Part shown: positions 5,187-5,264 of the stretch, in pieces
Numbering within the stretch: position 1 is the first letter of the stretch
How the letters are laid out: every line of letters starts with the position of its first letter
NCBI GenBank assembly: GCA_030622395.1
Contig: JAUXGF010000240.1
Location: 1-5,264 of the forward strand
Direction: 5' to 3'
Length of the DNA stretch: 5,264 nt
DNA from: Calditrichaceae bacterium
GTDB taxonomy: Bacteria; Calditrichota; Calditrichia; Calditrichales; Calditrichaceae
Notes under the pieces: model-generated
Seen by the model: the letters and a program-made list of their open reading frames with translations, nothing else
Database searches by the model: none
What the model was told of the DNA's origin: nothing
Made by a program: the position numbers and the translations under genes

Positions 5187-5264
5187 ACGTTAAAAGATCC
5201 TCGAAATGACAGGAAAAACACTAGAGCAACACCCTGTTTATCGGGATAAAATGGATAGGAAAAG

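Larger units (their letters stand above)
5027..5236. mobile_element. MITE-like element with terminal inverted repeats
   Basis: The left end 5027-5063 and the right end 5201-5236 are imperfect inverted repeats of 37 and 36 bases. Both outer tips read CAGGGTGTTG, both inner edges read CCTGTCATTTCGA, and TAGTGTTTT is shared between them; a short insertion/deletion and a few substitutions separate the arms. The 210-base span encodes no transposase, so any movement would depend on an enzyme supplied elsewhere. No clear target-site duplication is visible at the edges (GACCAG before, TTTATC after). The core carries further hairpins and a second left-end copy. The alternative is a REP-type repeat cluster that is not mobilised at all. 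Confidence 0.6.
4822..5264. other. gene-free, repeat-rich tail downstream of hslU
   Basis: This spacer has no credible gene on either strand. From left to right it holds a perfect hairpin, a short CCGCC/GGCGG palindrome, degenerate TTGGA-type repeats, an unremarkable AT-rich piece (about 4950-5026), and a 210-base element with terminal inverted repeats. A last small inverted repeat, TTTATC/GATAAA, flanks GG at 5237-5250, immediately beside the element's right end. The next gene lies outside the window. Confidence 0.6.

Noticed and set aside
5018..5245. Target-site duplication around the MITE-like element
   Set aside because: Flanks GACCAG and TTTATC do not match in direct orientation, so no duplication is claimed.
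4822..5264. CRISPR array, given several repeats in the tail
   Set aside because: The repeats are of different kinds, mostly inverted, without regular spacers, and no cas gene is present.

Overview
The window is AT-rich bacterial chromosome with four confidently called protein genes, all on the + strand, and intergenic spaces loaded with small repeats. Sigma-54 together with a complete HslVU protease, and a clear Shine-Dalgarno site only ahead of hslU, fit a Gram-negative-type bacterium. The repeat-filled spacers are reminiscent of FCB-superphylum or related uncultured lineages. That placement is a guess from overall style; there is no rRNA or other marker here to fix it.

Layout. Bases 1-137 are a spacer with a tandem 8-mer and a possible promoter. 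At 138-977 lies a DUF1848-family protein of unknown function. It has five clustered cysteines at its extreme C-terminus, including a CX3CX2C motif like that of radical SAM enzymes. The gene-free stretch 978-1326 holds a 19-base perfect mirror repeat made of G-runs (a likely two-tetrad G-quadruplex), an imperfect palindrome of about 95 bases, and an AT-rich leader with a weak promoter candidate. rpoN (sigma-54) occupies 1327-2793. After a 99-base AT-rich spacer come hslV (2893-3441) and hslU (3457-4821), 15 bases apart and clearly one operon.

The gene-free tail 4822-5264 starts with a perfect 17-bp hairpin just after hslU (terminator and/or dispersed palindrome). It continues with a CCGCC/GGCGG palindrome and a degenerate TTGGA-type repeat. 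It ends in a 210-base MITE-like element with imperfect 36-37-base terminal inverted repeats and a second, internal copy of its left end.

Function. HslV is the N-terminal-threonine peptidase and HslU the AAA+ unfoldase of one two-component protease; all the main catalytic motifs of both are intact. RpoN directs core RNA polymerase to -24/-12 promoters and needs an AAA+ activator, none of which is encoded here. No convincing -24/-12 site was seen in the spacers, so nothing links RpoN to its neighbours beyond position. I found no clear new defence or mobile system. The least explained items are the C-terminal Cys motif of the DUF1848 protein, the aptamer-like G-run mirror repeat, and the composite MITE-like element.
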